Origin: Liolophura sinensis
Lineage: Eukaryota > Mollusca > Polyplacophora > Chitonida > Chitonidae
DNA: 64,000 bases
Direction of reading: 5' to 3'
Assembly (NCBI RefSeq): GCF_032854445.1
Contig: NC_088297.1
Coordinates: forward strand, 27,209,915-27,273,914
In this document: positions 13,718 through 25,400 of the stretch, piece by piece
Position numbering within the stretch: the stretch's first letter is position 1
How the letters are laid out: every line of letters begins with the position of its first letter
The notes under the pieces: model-generated
Seen by the model: only the letters and a program-made list of their open reading frames with translations
What the model was told of the DNA's origin: nothing
Database searches by the model: none
Translations under genes and position numbers: made by a program

Positions 13718-13888
13718 AGTGGCTTCCTCTCCAGCCGTAAGTGGGAAGATCTGGATGCAACCTGCGGATGGTCGTGGGTTTCCCCTGGGCTCTGCCCGGT
13801 TTCCTCTCACCATAATGCTGGTCGCCGTCGTATAAGTGAAATATTGAGTACGGCGTAAAACACCAATCAAATAAATAAATAAATAAAG
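13718..13888 (+). mobile_element. SINE A, 5' truncated
   Basis: GGCTTCCTCTCCAGCCGTAA to GAGTACGGCGTAAAACACCA and an (AAAT)n tail. Confidence 0.9.
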
Positions 13889-14774
13889 AAACAAGTATTT
13901 TTCAAACAGACTACGGTTCGTGTTAATCAGCCTCTCCTATTGTTTTATCCTCATTCGACCAGCAAACAAATATTCGCTGCTAAGCAACGACGTTGTTTTT
14001 TTTTTCTTTCACGTCACGTTTGCAACTTTTATTAGGTTCTCTTAGTTAAGAGGGTAAGGGTAGGGGTGGGGTTATGTTTATGCACCTAATATGGAATTAC
14101 CTAACAGTAATAGTGATCGATGGACGTAATCAGTAAAAGAGTCACGTGAACAGAGAAAATCGATATACTCTACGGTCTTGTATGACAATGACGCTGTGAA
14201 ACCATCAGTAGTGTTGACGCCTTTCAGGCATACAGTTTACAGATATAGAACCTCTGATTCTTGTCGCCTGATGAGAATGCGGTATCACAATTTTACAATG
14301 GGGAGAGACGGCATATTTTTTTATTTCCGTGAGGTGGCACTGGTGTGAAGTAGGACCTCGAGCAATTGTTATGATTGTAACGTAACGTCTACATCGTTAC
14401 AATATATCATTGTCCATTGTAACGTCGTATTGTCTTTGATGTGACGTCATCATGATGAGCTTGGAAAGGAACATTTGACGTCAATAAAATGACGTCAAGG
14501 TTCTGTTGCCGGATGATTTGACATGTCCCCATTGGTCAGAATATAGGAGACTTTACAACCACACAGCTTCCACAGGCAGCTATCTTTGTATTTTGTATAT
14601 AAGAAACTATAGTGCATATAATAAATCTATAGTGAAAATTTGATTCTTTCCAGTCTTAACATATGAAATATGTATATTGAAACTGATGTTGCCCCATATC
14701 CTGGGATCAAATCCTAACGGGCATACATATAGACTTTGTAGTATAGCACAGAACTCAAAAGGGAGACTATTCAC

Positions 14775-15045
14775 CGCAAAAAATAATCTGCTAAATTGTG
14801 ATAAAAGAAAGTCTTTTGTATGAGGATGCTAGAATGTATTTTGCTATTGCAGCAGATTATTCTGACTAATAGAACACACGTTCTATTTATTCAACATAAA
14901 AATTCTATTAAAATAACAGAATATTGTACTGAATATGGCAGAATATTGTGTTATAACAACAGAATACGTTCTAGCAACAGAATACGTTCTAGCATCACTC
15001 AGACAACAGACTTTTTGTTCAAATTAACAGATTAATAGTTTTGAG
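14775..15045. mobile_element. MITE-like inverted-repeat element, copy 1
   Basis: The right end CATCACTCAGACAACAGACT plus TTTTGTTCAAATTAACAGATTAA is the reverse complement of the left ends of the other copies. The left terminus here is diverged (AATAATCTGCTAAATTG). Confidence 0.75.
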
Positions 15046-15360
15046 TTTTCGAGTGTTTCGAGTATCCAGATATCCAGTCCCCTCCCCTTTTCAGTTAGTA
15101 ACGTTTACAATGCTACCAAAACTAACTTATCCACCACACAACACGTGTAACTTTCTCACAACTTGTTTGTATACAGATTACCAAACATCTGTTAGGAGAT
15201 ATTACAACATACAAACCGAAGTGTGTGTTTGCACACCAAAGGCATAGTAATTCAACGAACAACTTTTCTAAAATGTATAACTTTAAGCAAATAATCATCA
15301 GATTTCTTGACTATTAACATTTAGATGTTTTGTGTTTGTTTTGTTTTTTTTAACTTTCAG

Positions 15361-15448
15361 AAGAACTGTTTAGAACGCAATAATGGGAGTGGAAGGCCTT
15401 GCCAAATGTATGAAGTTCGTCCTCATCATCTTCAATGCTATTTTTGTG
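15361..15448 (+). CDS. Tetraspanin coding exon 1 (with 22 nt of 5' UTR)
   Basis: An acceptor (TAACTTTCAG) ends at 15360, so at least one non-coding 5' exon lies upstream. The ATG at 15383 gives MGVEGLAKCMKFVLIIFNAI, a typical tetraspanin N-terminus with a membrane-proximal Cys and the start of TM1. The donor is GTAAGT at 15449, phase 0. The next ATG (Met10) would remove the conserved N-terminal segment, so the first is preferred. Confidence 0.88.
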
Positions 15449-18400
15449 GTAAGTACGGTACACTGTATACCATACCGCTTACATTCTGCAAAAAGCGTAA
15501 AATTTATTTATTTGATGTTGGTGTTTTACGTCGTACTCTAGAGTATTTCACTTATGTATGGGAGATCATGCAGCGTAATGATCATGCAGCTCGGGTGAAA
15601 CCCGCGACTTCCCGCAGGTTGTTGACAGACCTTCTCACGTACAACCGGAGTGGAAGCCAGCATGAACTGTGCTTGAACTCACATCCACAGCAGAGAAAAT
15701 TTTAAGAAGTAGAGTAACAATAAAACAGAATCAACATCAATAGTAAAAGCGATTATGAAGATGTTGATATCACAGATGATGACGATGTTGTTGGTGATAA
15801 AGGCAATGACAGTTTACTTTGACATTTTAGCTAACATCAGTTTAAAATGGAGCTGTGGGGCAAGGTTTCATTAGGCTCATCATGCATGCAGTATCGTTTT
15901 ATTTTTTCTGGCCATTACTGATAAATTAGTGTTGTGCTCTTTATTGAGGACGCATTTTACCCGCTTAACAAACCGTTATTAGAAGTCAAATTTAATTGGC
16001 TCTTTTAGTTCAACCTGTTGCATGAGAAAAGAAAGCTCATTCCCATGGGAAATTTTATCCCTGTTTGGTCGGAAAAGTCGAATTACCACATTTTCGAAAT
16101 GATCGATGATTTGTCGAAGTATTTTTAGTATTTATTTATTTATTTATTCAATTTGTCGTTTAACGCGTTAGCCACTTCAAGAATTTTTCTCGAAATGTAC
16201 GATAGCAGTCGGGTTTTGGGCTGAGGAAACTCTATCATCTGACAAACCTTCTGAATAAAAGATGGAGTCAAACCAGCAAGAACCAACAACCCCATCAGTA
16301 AGAATCGTCTAGTCTATATACCGTATAAATTGTTGGTCCTAGGTGCGGTATCCAGGGCACGGAATGCTGGCTGGCTAAGGCCCCGAGTCGTTCATGTATA
16401 TATACCATATATAATTGCATGCAGATTCCGGGCGCGGTGTGATGGTTGACTAAGCCATCGGCCTAAGACCCTAAATCATTCTAGTATACAAACCGTATAT
16501 AATTGCAGATCCTGAACGAGGTGTCCTGGCTGACAGCCGTCGGCCTTAAGCCGCAAATAATTCTAGTATACATGTATATACCACATAGGGCCTATAAGTG
16601 CAGATTCCTGGGCACGGTGTGCAGGTTGATTAAGTCATCGGCCTAAGGCCCCAGATCATTCTTGTATATATAACGTACATAATTTCAGATCCTGAGTGCT
16701 GTGTATTGGCTGGACTAAGGCCATTTGGCTAAGGCCTCAAATAATTTTAGTATACATACCGTATATAATTACATATCCTGAGCAAGCTGACTAAGCCATC
16801 GCCTAAGGCCCCGAATCATTCTATTATATATACCGTATATAATTGCAGATCCTGGGCGCGGGTGTGCCTTGGGTGGGAATCTGGATCCTGCTGGACAAGG
16901 AAAAGCTGATGGAGCTGGCAGGATCAACTCTGACTCTTACGGACGTGCCGTCATTACTGCAGCAGGGAGCGTACATCTTGCTGGGGGGAGGAGGGTTCAT
17001 GTTTCTGATTGGCATTTTTGGCTGTGTGGGGGCCTGTCGGGAGAGCAGGGTCATGCTCACAATGGTCAGTATATACGGCAGGCACACTCCTCTTATTAGC
17101 TGCGAAGTGCAGCTGTATAATAAATACAATATATCAAAGACCACTGCCTGGATAGTAAAATCAGGACAGTGACGACAGTGTGATAGTTGACAAGTGGGCA
17201 CACGTGACAAATGGGCGCACGTGAAAATGAGCACACGTGACAAATGGGTAAACGTGACAAATGGGCGTACGTGACAAGTGGGAGCACGTGATAAATATGC
17301 GCACGTGACAAAAGGGCGCGCGTGACAAATGGCCATACTTGGCTCTATTTGATTAAATAAGTAAGTGGCTTCTTTTAACTGTTCAGGTAAACCGCAACTT
17401 ATACGCACCCAAGCAGTACATAAATGAATACTTTGAGAATAAAGGCATAGTGATGACAGTGTAATAACTGGCACATGGACACAGCGAGGTCACTGACAAA
17501 AACCTCCCTCTGGTCATTTTATATGACTTAGGGTCTTATTCGTTTATTTAAGAGCTTATACACAAAAATTTTAAAATTACAATTTATTAAATGTCACTGG
17601 TCTAGAATTGTTTATTAAGGAGGGCGTATTTCTTGTACACGTTCTTCTTCTTCGGAAGGTTGCTCGGTATACATGTTACAGAGCATTTTTCTTTAAAGCG
17701 CATGCGTGGCACCTTATGACCGCACATTGATCATTTCTGTCTCATAAATCGACAATGTTAATTACAATGTTGATGTTTTAAAAATGTGTCATATGCAGGA
17801 AAAGTAATAAAGTTAATATTTAGACCGTAATTTTTATTGCAATCTGGAGAGTTTCTGGTTTAAAGGCTCTACAGCAAATTTCAAATTTTATAGCCTTCCA
17901 AATTGACACAGATATCTACGAGATAAGATTTTTTGCCTTTATTTTTAGCGACTGTTTCTTGAATTAATCTGAATCAAAATTACTCTTATAACCAATGTTC
18001 AATGTTTTGATGGCGTATTTCGTGCCTGTTACAGTATGGGATACTCGTTCTGATAGTGTTCACGCTGGAGCTAGTGGCCGGCATTCTCGCAGCCGTATAC
18101 CGTGGAAAGGTGAGAGTCAGCTGAAGCATTTCAATATTTTTTGGAAATACCCTTATATTTCTATAAAGTCAAAACTTTTATTCGACCATTTCCGTCTTCT
18201 CCCGAAGCCAGATTTAAAGGGAAATGAAATTTAATTTTTAAATCTAATCCATTAATCGACAGTTCGTACCCCATGCTCTGCACTCAAACGAAACTATTAA
18301 CATTTCCATTGTCATACAAATACTATATTTAGTCGCAAAATTCTCTGTTTTTTTCTCGGTTAATCATATGGCCCATGAAAAACTTATGCAGTGGTAACTA

Positions 18401-21400
18401 TGGCGACTAATTGAAAGCAATACAAAACAGTTGAAAAATTTGAAAACGATATTCATCGTAGTTGAGCAAAGGGTGCGCCGTACCAATCATATACAGATAG
18501 AGATGTTACCAAGACAACAAACACTTATGTTTAGAATAGAAAAAGTGTATTCCAACGCCTTGCAAGACTGATCTGATACAAGGAGACAATGAGTCGGGTT
18601 GTAACATGACGCCAAGAACGTCAGGCCGGCCAATAATTTATAGTACAGTATGCTCGAATGTCAGTATTTTCATTTCCGAACTCTGACCTTTGACGATGTG
18701 ATGCCACGAGAAGGGGGAATACCACCGGTTGGAAAGATTTCTGTGAATATTACTATTGTTGACAAATATAACTGCATATATCTTTCAGATCGAATCGGAA
18801 CTTAAGTTTACCTGAAAAACGCCATTAACACCCAGTACCACGGCACGTGGTCTACGACATCTGCGTTTTCACTCGCCTTGGATTTCGTTCAACTCCAGGT
18901 AGGCAGGCCCTTGTTTTATGTTTGATGCCTTAAAGTCAAGTCAGTATAACTTTGGTGAAAGTGTCGCGTGATTAAAAAGTACTCTTCAGATTGACATTTT
19001 CTCCGAAGCAAACTCATGCCAGAGAATATCTACCCCCATCCCGTTTTTTTTATTTTCTACAGTCAACTTCTTTAATCATGTGTTCAATTTAATTCCTCCA
19101 TATCCGTCATAAATTTCACATCTCGTATACCCTATATGAACTGTTCTTTAAACTGACAGTCTGTTGTTGTTGTTTGTTTTCCCCCGGTTAGTACGACTGT
19201 TGTGGTATCGACGATCATCAGGATTTCAACTCGTCCACGAGCTGGGCCAAGGGCTCTTACGAATTGCCCTTCACGTGCTGTCAGTTCTCCGATAAGAGCG
19301 CTTATCCGGACAAGCCTGAGGATCTCCGCCCTAAGGATCCCAACTGCCCAACCAGTGTCTCCAGCTCAAATGCCTGGCTGAATAAAGTTAGTGTCTAACA
19401 GTCATCAGGACGTCTTGTAGTGACATTAACCTGGATTTGGAGGGAATATCACTCCGTATCAGTCAACATAATTTGTGTCGAATTACGGTCTGAAAGATAA
19501 ATACAGAGCACGGAATCAAGTGGACCGTGCGCACGTTTTTTCGCATGTGCGAGATTTTTAGACGCAAGAGATATGCAATTGAGCCATGCGTTTTTTTTTT
19601 ACCTTTATAACTTGTTTTGTGGTCATTTAAAAGGGTGACGTCCACACCCCAAAAATAAGTTGTTAAATTTAACAGAAAGTCTGTTGTCTGAGTGATGCTA
19701 AAGTGTATTCTGTTATTGGAGCAGATTATTCTGTTAAATCTAACATACATATTCCAATAATTCGACACAACCATTCCATTAGACTAACAGGATACTATGT
19801 TGAATGTGACACAATTTTGAGTTGTAATAACAGAATACGTTCTAACATCATTCAGACAACATACTTTCTGGTAAAATTAACAGATTATGTTTTTTTGAGT
19901 GCATAAATTTGCTTTTTCTGATAATTGATGTCGACCAACAAGCGAGATTTTCATCAACGTTATGTCTTGAGCGAAAAGTTTCAGGTTACTCATGGTAGGA
20001 TAGACTGGAAACAACTGACTGCTCTTTAAGCTGAGGAAGGCCGTTTAAAAGTTTTCAATGTACCAACAGTTTACAACGATTCCTCTCTGAATAGGGTATT
20101 GGTTTCCGCACGTGAACTTGGTTACACTGTAAAACATCACAACTATTTTGGGGGTTGTGTAGTACGTTGTTTTGGGGATTTGGTGTTGCAATTGTTGACC
20201 TGGAACGTCCGTTTTGTTGACGGATGACATACAAAGGCCTGTTTTCACGTCTAGAATTAAATCATTTTATAAAATGTGATTGGCTATTTTGAGCGTGACT
20301 GTGTCAGGATTCTCATTTGTTTTTTTTCTTTTTCAAATCATCAGGGATGTTACACCACAGTTCGGGATTTACTAGAGGACAATGCTAAAATACTGATCGA
20401 GTCGGAGTCGGATCGGAGTTGCGCTAATTGAGGTGAGTCTTCACGTTGATTGATTGTTTATTGATCTACTGTTGGCCTCAAAAACTGTTGACGTCCTGAG
20501 CCTGCTGCCAATGTAAATGTGGTAATGTATGTCTCCACACAGAGAGGTCAGTTCTGAAACTAGTATACCAACTGCAAACCACAAAAGCCGTCCATTTAAG
20601 CCAACCGTAAACACAAAAGCCGTCCATTTAAGCCAACCGTAAACACAAAAGCCGTCCATTTAAAAGCCAACCGTAAACACAAAAGTCGTCCATTTAAAAG
20701 CCAATCATAAACACATAAGCTGCCGTCCATTTAGAAGCCAACCATAAACACCAAAGCCGTCCATTTAAAAGCCAACCGTAAACATAAGTACTTAATAAAA
20801 AGGATCTGTCGCATAACCGCGTTTTACATGGAAAGAAAAATAATTAAGCCTATAAGTGAATGAATTTCTGTAATGAGTTTCACACACTAAAACTCCTTCT
20901 TCTGCTCAAACCTTTGCGTCAATGTTGGAAAAACGCGCCAGTTAATCGCCAAAGTAACGTCTGGTTTATTCAAGCTCTCCTCTACCACAAGCCTCACCGC
21001 CGTTGTACAGGTGAAACGTCTTTATAGAAAACGTTAAACCCCAATAAAGCTAAAAATACAGAATAGCACAGTTATTTTGTACAGTCAAAAATTAATCCGT
21101 TAATTTTAAGTCTGTTGTCTGAGTGATGCTATAATGCAATCTGCCATTGCACTACATAACTTGTGTTATTGCACAAAGGTCCTATGAAACTAACAGGATA
21201 TTATGTTGGATATGACAGGATATGGTGTTATAATAACAGAATACATTCTGTAGCATCACTCAGGCAACAGACTTTCTGTTAAAATTAATAGATCAAATTT
21301 TTGAGTGTGTGAAATGCAATGAGAGTTATTTCTTTTACACCGGATCGGTTTTAATGCTTCCCAGTACGTGTATGCTAATCTTTAATGGACCGCTTTGATG

Positions 21401-21780
21401 ACTTAATGGTTAGATTGTTCGCTCGAAATCGGAAGGGCCCGGGATCAAAGCTCGGTTGGTTCATACAAAATACAAAAAATGGGACTTGTTACTACCTGAC
21501 TTGGTGCTCAGTGCGGAGAGGTCAGTGCAAGGAAACAGAATTGGTTGTTAGTATTACGTTGCTGGGTAGGGTGCCATGTCTAGTGTCTTCGGGACTGTGT
21601 CTATGGCAGCACTTTGGCGGCATGCACAACTAATAACTTCTGAAAAATTGCAAAGTACGACGTACATCCCCAAGCGTATATGCATACATACTGATGTCTG
21701 TTCTTATGTTTCAGCTGATGGGAGTCATCTTCGCTTTCTACGTGTGCTGTAAGCTTAGGGAACAGAATAAAATCTACTAG
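15383..21780 (+). CDS. Tetraspanin, seven coding exons
   Basis: Four-pass membrane scaffold protein of the tetraspanin family; these organise receptors and adhesion proteins in plasma-membrane or endosomal microdomains. Joined exons: 15383-15448, 16849-17064, 18035-18109, 18789-18898, 19192-19386, 20345-20432, 21715-21780, about 272 residues, a normal family length. Visible hallmarks: TM1 in exons 1-2; TM2 followed by GCVGACRE at the end of exon 2; TM3 in exon 3 (YGILVLIVF); a large extracellular loop with YDCCGID (the CCG signature), a second Cys pair (FTCC), NCP and KGCY, giving six loop cysteines; TM4 in exons 6-7 and a short tail LREQNKIY. All introns are GT-AG and phase 0. Exon 4 lacks one base and exon 6 lacks two relative to an open frame. 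Because everything else is intact, these look more like sequencing deletions than decay. Similarity is closest to CD9/CD82/TSPAN1-like proteins, but the subfamily is not resolved. Confidence 0.93.
15500..15695 (-). mobile_element. SINE A in tetraspanin intron 1
   Basis: GGTGTTTTACGTCGTACTCT to GAACTCACATCCACAG. It lies about 50 bp after the exon 1 donor, with a small internal duplication of GATCATGCAGC. Confidence 0.85.
16132..16235 (-). mobile_element. Old SINE A fragment
   Basis: (TTTA)n tail, GTCGTTTAACGCG and TCAAGAATTTTTCTCG are degenerate versions of the SINE A 3' end. Confidence 0.45.
16325..16848 (+). repeat. ~85-95-bp array made from tetraspanin exon 2 acceptor
   Basis: Five to six degenerate units upstream of exon 2. 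Each carries a TATATAATTGCAG-like acceptor, then ATCCTGGGCGCGGTGTG-like bases copied from the first ~18 bases of exon 2, then TGACTAAGCCATCGGCCTAA and AATCATTCTAGTATA. AG is retained at about 16424, 16508, 16603 and 16688 and lost (CAT) near 16768. Confidence 0.88.
16849..17064 (+). CDS. Tetraspanin exon 2 (TM1 end, small loop, TM2)
   Basis: 72 codons, acceptor AATTGCAG, donor GTCAGT. It encodes ILGAGVPWVGIWILLDKEKL, a short loop, then the glycine-rich TM2 and the intracellular GCVGACRESR motif. The acceptor plus the first ~18 exon bases are repeated several times in the preceding intron (see the array at 16325-16848). Confidence 0.92.
17180..17335. repeat. ~17-bp array with CACGTG cores in tetraspanin intron 2
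   Basis: About ten degenerate units of CACGTGACAAATGGGCG. Several contain the palindromic E-box CACGTG. Confidence 0.85.
18035..18109 (+). CDS. Tetraspanin exon 3 (TM3)
   Basis: 25 codons, YGILVLIVFTLELVAGILAA plus VYRGK. Acceptor TGTTACAG, donor GTGAGA. It is phase 0 at both ends and matches TM3 of the family. Confidence 0.92.
18789..18898 (+). CDS. Tetraspanin exon 4 (start of large loop), frameshifted
   Basis: 110 nt between good splice sites (TCTTTCAG and GTAGGC), one short of 37 codons. The first frame reads IESELKFT then TGA. One base later, KNAINTQYHGTWSTTSAF continues in tetraspanin style and joins exon 5 in phase. The missing base lies at about 18810-18814 in TTTACCTG, where one more C would restore the frame. 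Confidence 0.85.
19192..19386 (+). CDS. Tetraspanin exon 5 (large extracellular loop)
   Basis: 65 codons after acceptor GGTTAG, donor GTTAGT. It contains YDCCGIDDHQDF (CCG motif), FTCCQF and PNCPTS. With GCY of exon 6 this gives the six cysteines that form the loop disulfides. Confidence 0.93.
19648..19905. mobile_element. MITE-like inverted-repeat element, copy 2
   Basis: Left GTTAAATTTAACAGAAAGTC and TGTTGTCTGAGTGATGC, right GCATCATTCAGACAACATAC and TAAAATTAACAGATTA: about 45-bp terminal inverted repeats around 160 bp of TAACAG-rich core. In tetraspanin intron 5. Confidence 0.85.
20345..20432 (+). CDS. Tetraspanin exon 6 (loop end, TM4 start), frameshifted
   Basis: 88 nt, two short of 30 codons. 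It begins GCYTTVRDLLEDNAKILI and its last bases, read in the frame of exon 7, give RIGVALIE. The two frames meet in a GTCGGAGTCGGATCGG tract (about 20398-20418), where single G losses would explain the break. Donor GTGAGT. Confidence 0.82.
20570..20790. repeat. 32-bp array in tetraspanin intron 6
   Basis: About seven units of AAGCCAACCGTAAACACAAA and AGCCGTCCATTT. Confidence 0.9.
20970..21060 (+). mobile_element. SINE 3' fragment
   Basis: CCTCACCGCCGTTGTACAGG, TGAAACGTC and GTTAAACCCCAATAAAG resemble a SINE A/B 3' end. Confidence 0.5.
21085..21315. mobile_element. MITE-like inverted-repeat element, copy 3
   Basis: Same terminal repeats (GTCTGTTGTCTGAGTGATGC and GCATCACTCAGGCAACAGAC). In tetraspanin intron 6. 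Confidence 0.85.
21385..21682 (+). mobile_element. SINE C in tetraspanin intron 6
   Basis: GACTTAATGGTTAGATTGTT head, GGGTGCCATGTCTAGTGTC-like body (GTGCCATGTCTAGTGTCTTC), tail AAGTACGACGTACATCCCCA. It ends about 35 bp before the exon 7 acceptor. Confidence 0.82.
21715..21780 (+). CDS. Tetraspanin exon 7 (TM4 end, tail, stop)
   Basis: Acceptor ATGTTTCAG. It encodes LMGVIFAFYVCCKLREQNKI, Y and TAG. The juxtamembrane CC is the usual palmitoylation site. The last codons are themselves the first unit of the 3' UTR array. Confidence 0.9.
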   Translation: MMGVIFAFYVCCKLREQNKIY

Positions 21781-22012
21781 AGACATTAGGATAGACAATA
21801 AAATCTACTCTAGACATTAGGACTGACGATAAAATCTACTAGAGACATTAGAACAGACAATAAAATCTACTAGAGATATTAGGACAAACAATTAAACCTA
21901 CTAGAGACATTAGAACAGACAATAAAATCTACTAGAGACATTGGGACAGACAATAAAACCTACTAGAGACATTAGAACAGACAATAACATCTACTAGAGA
22001 TATTAGGGACAG
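21762..22012 (+). repeat. ~33-bp array made from the tetraspanin stop-codon region
   Basis: About eight units of GACAATAAAATCTACTAGAG and ACATTAG. The first unit is the real C-terminus (codons for EQNKIY, then TAG). Most copies include AATAAA, so the 3' UTR carries a ladder of potential poly(A) signals. Confidence 0.92.
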
Positions 22013-22149
22013 ACATGGAGCTGCTGATGATGGGAATGGACTTGGAAGGCCTGAAACATCCGGACAGAGGCGAGGTACCTTGTGACTGGAAATTTATATG
22101 TGTATATATGAAACTTTCGGGAACAGGCGAGATAGTTTAGGAAGAAAGC

Positions 22150-22425
22150 TTCAAAGAATAGCTGCTCACTTTCCAAGCAAGTAATAGTTGCTCCGTTCCA
22201 AACAAGGAATCGTTGCCCCGGTCCAAGCAAGGAATAGTTTCTCCCGTTCCAGCAAGAAATATAGCTCCAACCGTTCTAGCAAGGAATATAGCTCCAACCG
22301 TCCCAAGCAAGGAATATAGCTCCAACCGTTCCAGCAAGGAATATAGCTCCAACCGTTCCAGCAAGGAATATAGCTCCTGCCGTTCCAAGCAAGGAATAGC
22401 TCCTCCCGTTCCAGCTGATACAGCT
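22150..22425. repeat. ~27-bp minisatellite downstream of tetraspanin
   Basis: Roughly ten units of GTTCCAGCAAGGAATATAGC and TCCAACC, more degenerate at both ends. It probably lies in the 3' flank or UTR of the tetraspanin. Confidence 0.85.
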
Positions 22426-22429
22426 GTCG

Positions 22430-25400
22430 CCATTTGAGGCACAATACAAAGCTGCTCCTGTTACATACATTCGTGGACCTCCTAAAGTTAAATGAATAAA
22501 TTTCCCTTAACATAAAACCAGACGTCATCACATTATTAAAGGATTAGAGCTCATAACTGTGATATTTATCTCCAGACGAGCCACAAGAAAACATTACATA
22601 AAAATTAATGTTTGGGTACATGTTAAGACTTTTCAACGTATCTGTATCCAAATGCTTAGATGTTAACCGTGATTCGTGACTCGTGATTCAGACATAGTCT
22701 GTAAAGCGTGCTTCATGAACCGTATTAATAATCTGGGGTATGACCTTTAAGGTCACAGCATGACGTAACAGCATGACTACACAACGCGTAAACGAAGATT
22801 ACGTCATGAGTAAATGTTCAGGTTGCTAGAAAATTAAGAAATTGCTTAAACTCACTGCGTATACGATGTGATAATTGCAGTAAGAAAATGAAGTGTCCAT
22901 TGTGTTTGGACACGATCCGGGGCCTATTCTATTCTCCACGTAGAGTGGAATCGGATGTATTAAGAGTGGTCTATAGTTGATATATAACAGTACAAAATGT
23001 GATTTCACATTATGCTTAACTTCAAACATTTGAATATATTGAATAATGTTTTAAGGCTTCAGTTAAAAAAGTAGAAGTATTTAAGATATGTTAATCATTA
23101 GTTATTGTTTTTGATCTTGGAGTCAAGTATACATATAGTGTAGTCCCAGCGAACGGGATAATAATCGCTGTGGTTCACATGCGCACAGGTTTTATTTATA
23201 ATCAGTATAAAATGTCATCAGCCTGAAAACATATATATTGTAAATATACAGAATTGTACTATGTACTATAAATATTTAATTTTATATGCTTTTTAAAAAT
23301 ATCAATGTTATACACTTTGCATCTTTTCAAATTACACTTTACATATCATATTTATATATCGTGTCAATCCTAATGTTATTGTTTTGATTACTCGCTGGAT
23401 TATTTGTTTAAAGCGTCAAAACAAAAAAAAAACGTTTTACAATCGGTGTTACTGGGCACATAATGCAAACTCGTACATTGCTGTACCCACTAAGACCTTG
23501 CATGCTCATCCAAAATAGGATTTTGTTTTTATTTTATTTTTCACAGTTCACAGTTTTAATACGTTTATCTCTGCTGGGGAAAAAACCGAAATGCTTTAAA
23601 TTATCTCAGATATGTATATATAATTTACCTGTGTACCGGTGTAAATATTGTGAATATTATATGTTGCATAATTTTAATTAGATCTGATTTCTTTTATGAT
23701 GATGTGTCAAATACAGGCCTAGTCACTGTATTTTTTAAAAAAATTTTCTGACCAGATATGGCATGTTCTTTTACATAATGTACATACATATCCTTCTATA
23801 AATCAGCCAACCCCCCCACAACGCATTCTCTACTCCAAAACCCCGCCTTTTTCACAGTTCTGACGGAACATGCTCTGTCGATGAGTTTGAGTCTCAGCCC
23901 TAATGAACATGTGTATGTAATGCGATACCCCGTTCTAACAGTGTACAAACAAGGGAGTGAAATAAAAAAAATATTTAATAAAGTTTGCTTTTACTTTTTA
24001 ATATATATACGTACTCCAAAGGTGACCAGCAAATATGACATGTTTAGTTGTAGATCCACATTGTATCAATACAGGTGCTTAACCATCCTTAGTTATAGAC
24101 CTAAGATTTTCCCTTGTCCGTCATGATTTATGACGATTTATGACTGAAGCATGATGTGTTTTTTGTCCTCCTTATGAGTTGACATTACTCAGTTTTGGCA
24201 TTTTGGTAATTTATGATCGAAGAATTATTGCTTATAGTGTTTTAACTGCTTATGAGTTACCATTCATGCATTGCGATGGTGTCGATAAGGAGGTTTGCAG
24301 ACCTGAGCTGAGGCAGACAGAACGTACACCATTTCCCGCCTGGAAGCCCAGGCCCTACAGTGCAATCTTTGGTTCGTTTCTAACATGTAATACTCACGTT
24401 TCTGTAACAGAGACCAATTTCATAAAGCTATTTTGGACTTCAGCCAAAGATTTTGACCCTAGAACTTCACATTTTGGGCACCTCATAAATCTTGTATAAA
24501 AACAGTTGTGTAAAAGCATTCGACTTCTCGTACCAAAACATTAAAATGTCCCCAATTCAGCATTACTCTCCACGGCCTGAAAACTCAATATCGATCTAAT
24601 CAAACATACGTGTATAGCATTAACTGTTTAATTATGAGTGTTTCATTGATAAAATCTAAATAAAAGCACTCAAACCCTCGTATCGGCGCTCGCGACATTC
24701 CAGGCGACAGAGCGGATGATGAATTAGACTATTTGTGGTGGCGCGCCGCAGTAGTGCAAAGGACAAATTTTGATAGGCTAAAAGACCTGCTGAGGTCATA
24801 TTCCTGTTTTATTAGACCCGGAAGTCGCTATGAATACTACTCAAATATAATCATGATCGAACTGAACCGATCGTACATTTAGTTACTAAAAAAGAAACTG
24901 AATTTAAAACAATTATTTTTGACAACTGCAAACGGTCTGCAATAACTTGCTCGGGGAGGGTGGGGGGGGGGGGGGGGCGGTATATAAGTGATATATGTAA
25001 TCAAAGTATATTGATTGAATGGGGATAAGGGTATTGAAAGAGCGGGGTTTATCATGTTTATCAATCATACATGCTTGTTTGGCCTTAATTACTGCTTGTG
25101 TATTAAGTTTAAGTCTTTATACAGTTAAGTTTTGTGGTCTTAATACAGATGCTTGTCCCCTGATCATTGAGGTCGCGGGTTCGAATCCGGCTGTTGCTAA
25201 CTTGCCAATCAAGAAAATTAGATTAAACCTAAGTCTCATTTGACCTAGCATTTAAATATCAAGCATCATTGAAATAAATCCTAATCAAGAAACAACAATA
25301 TAGTGATCAGTATAAAATAGCGACTCATCAGCATAAATTGTGAAAAGTCCCAAGAAAAATGTATCTATTTGTTTCTTTGCTGGAGATTTAACAATTTCAA

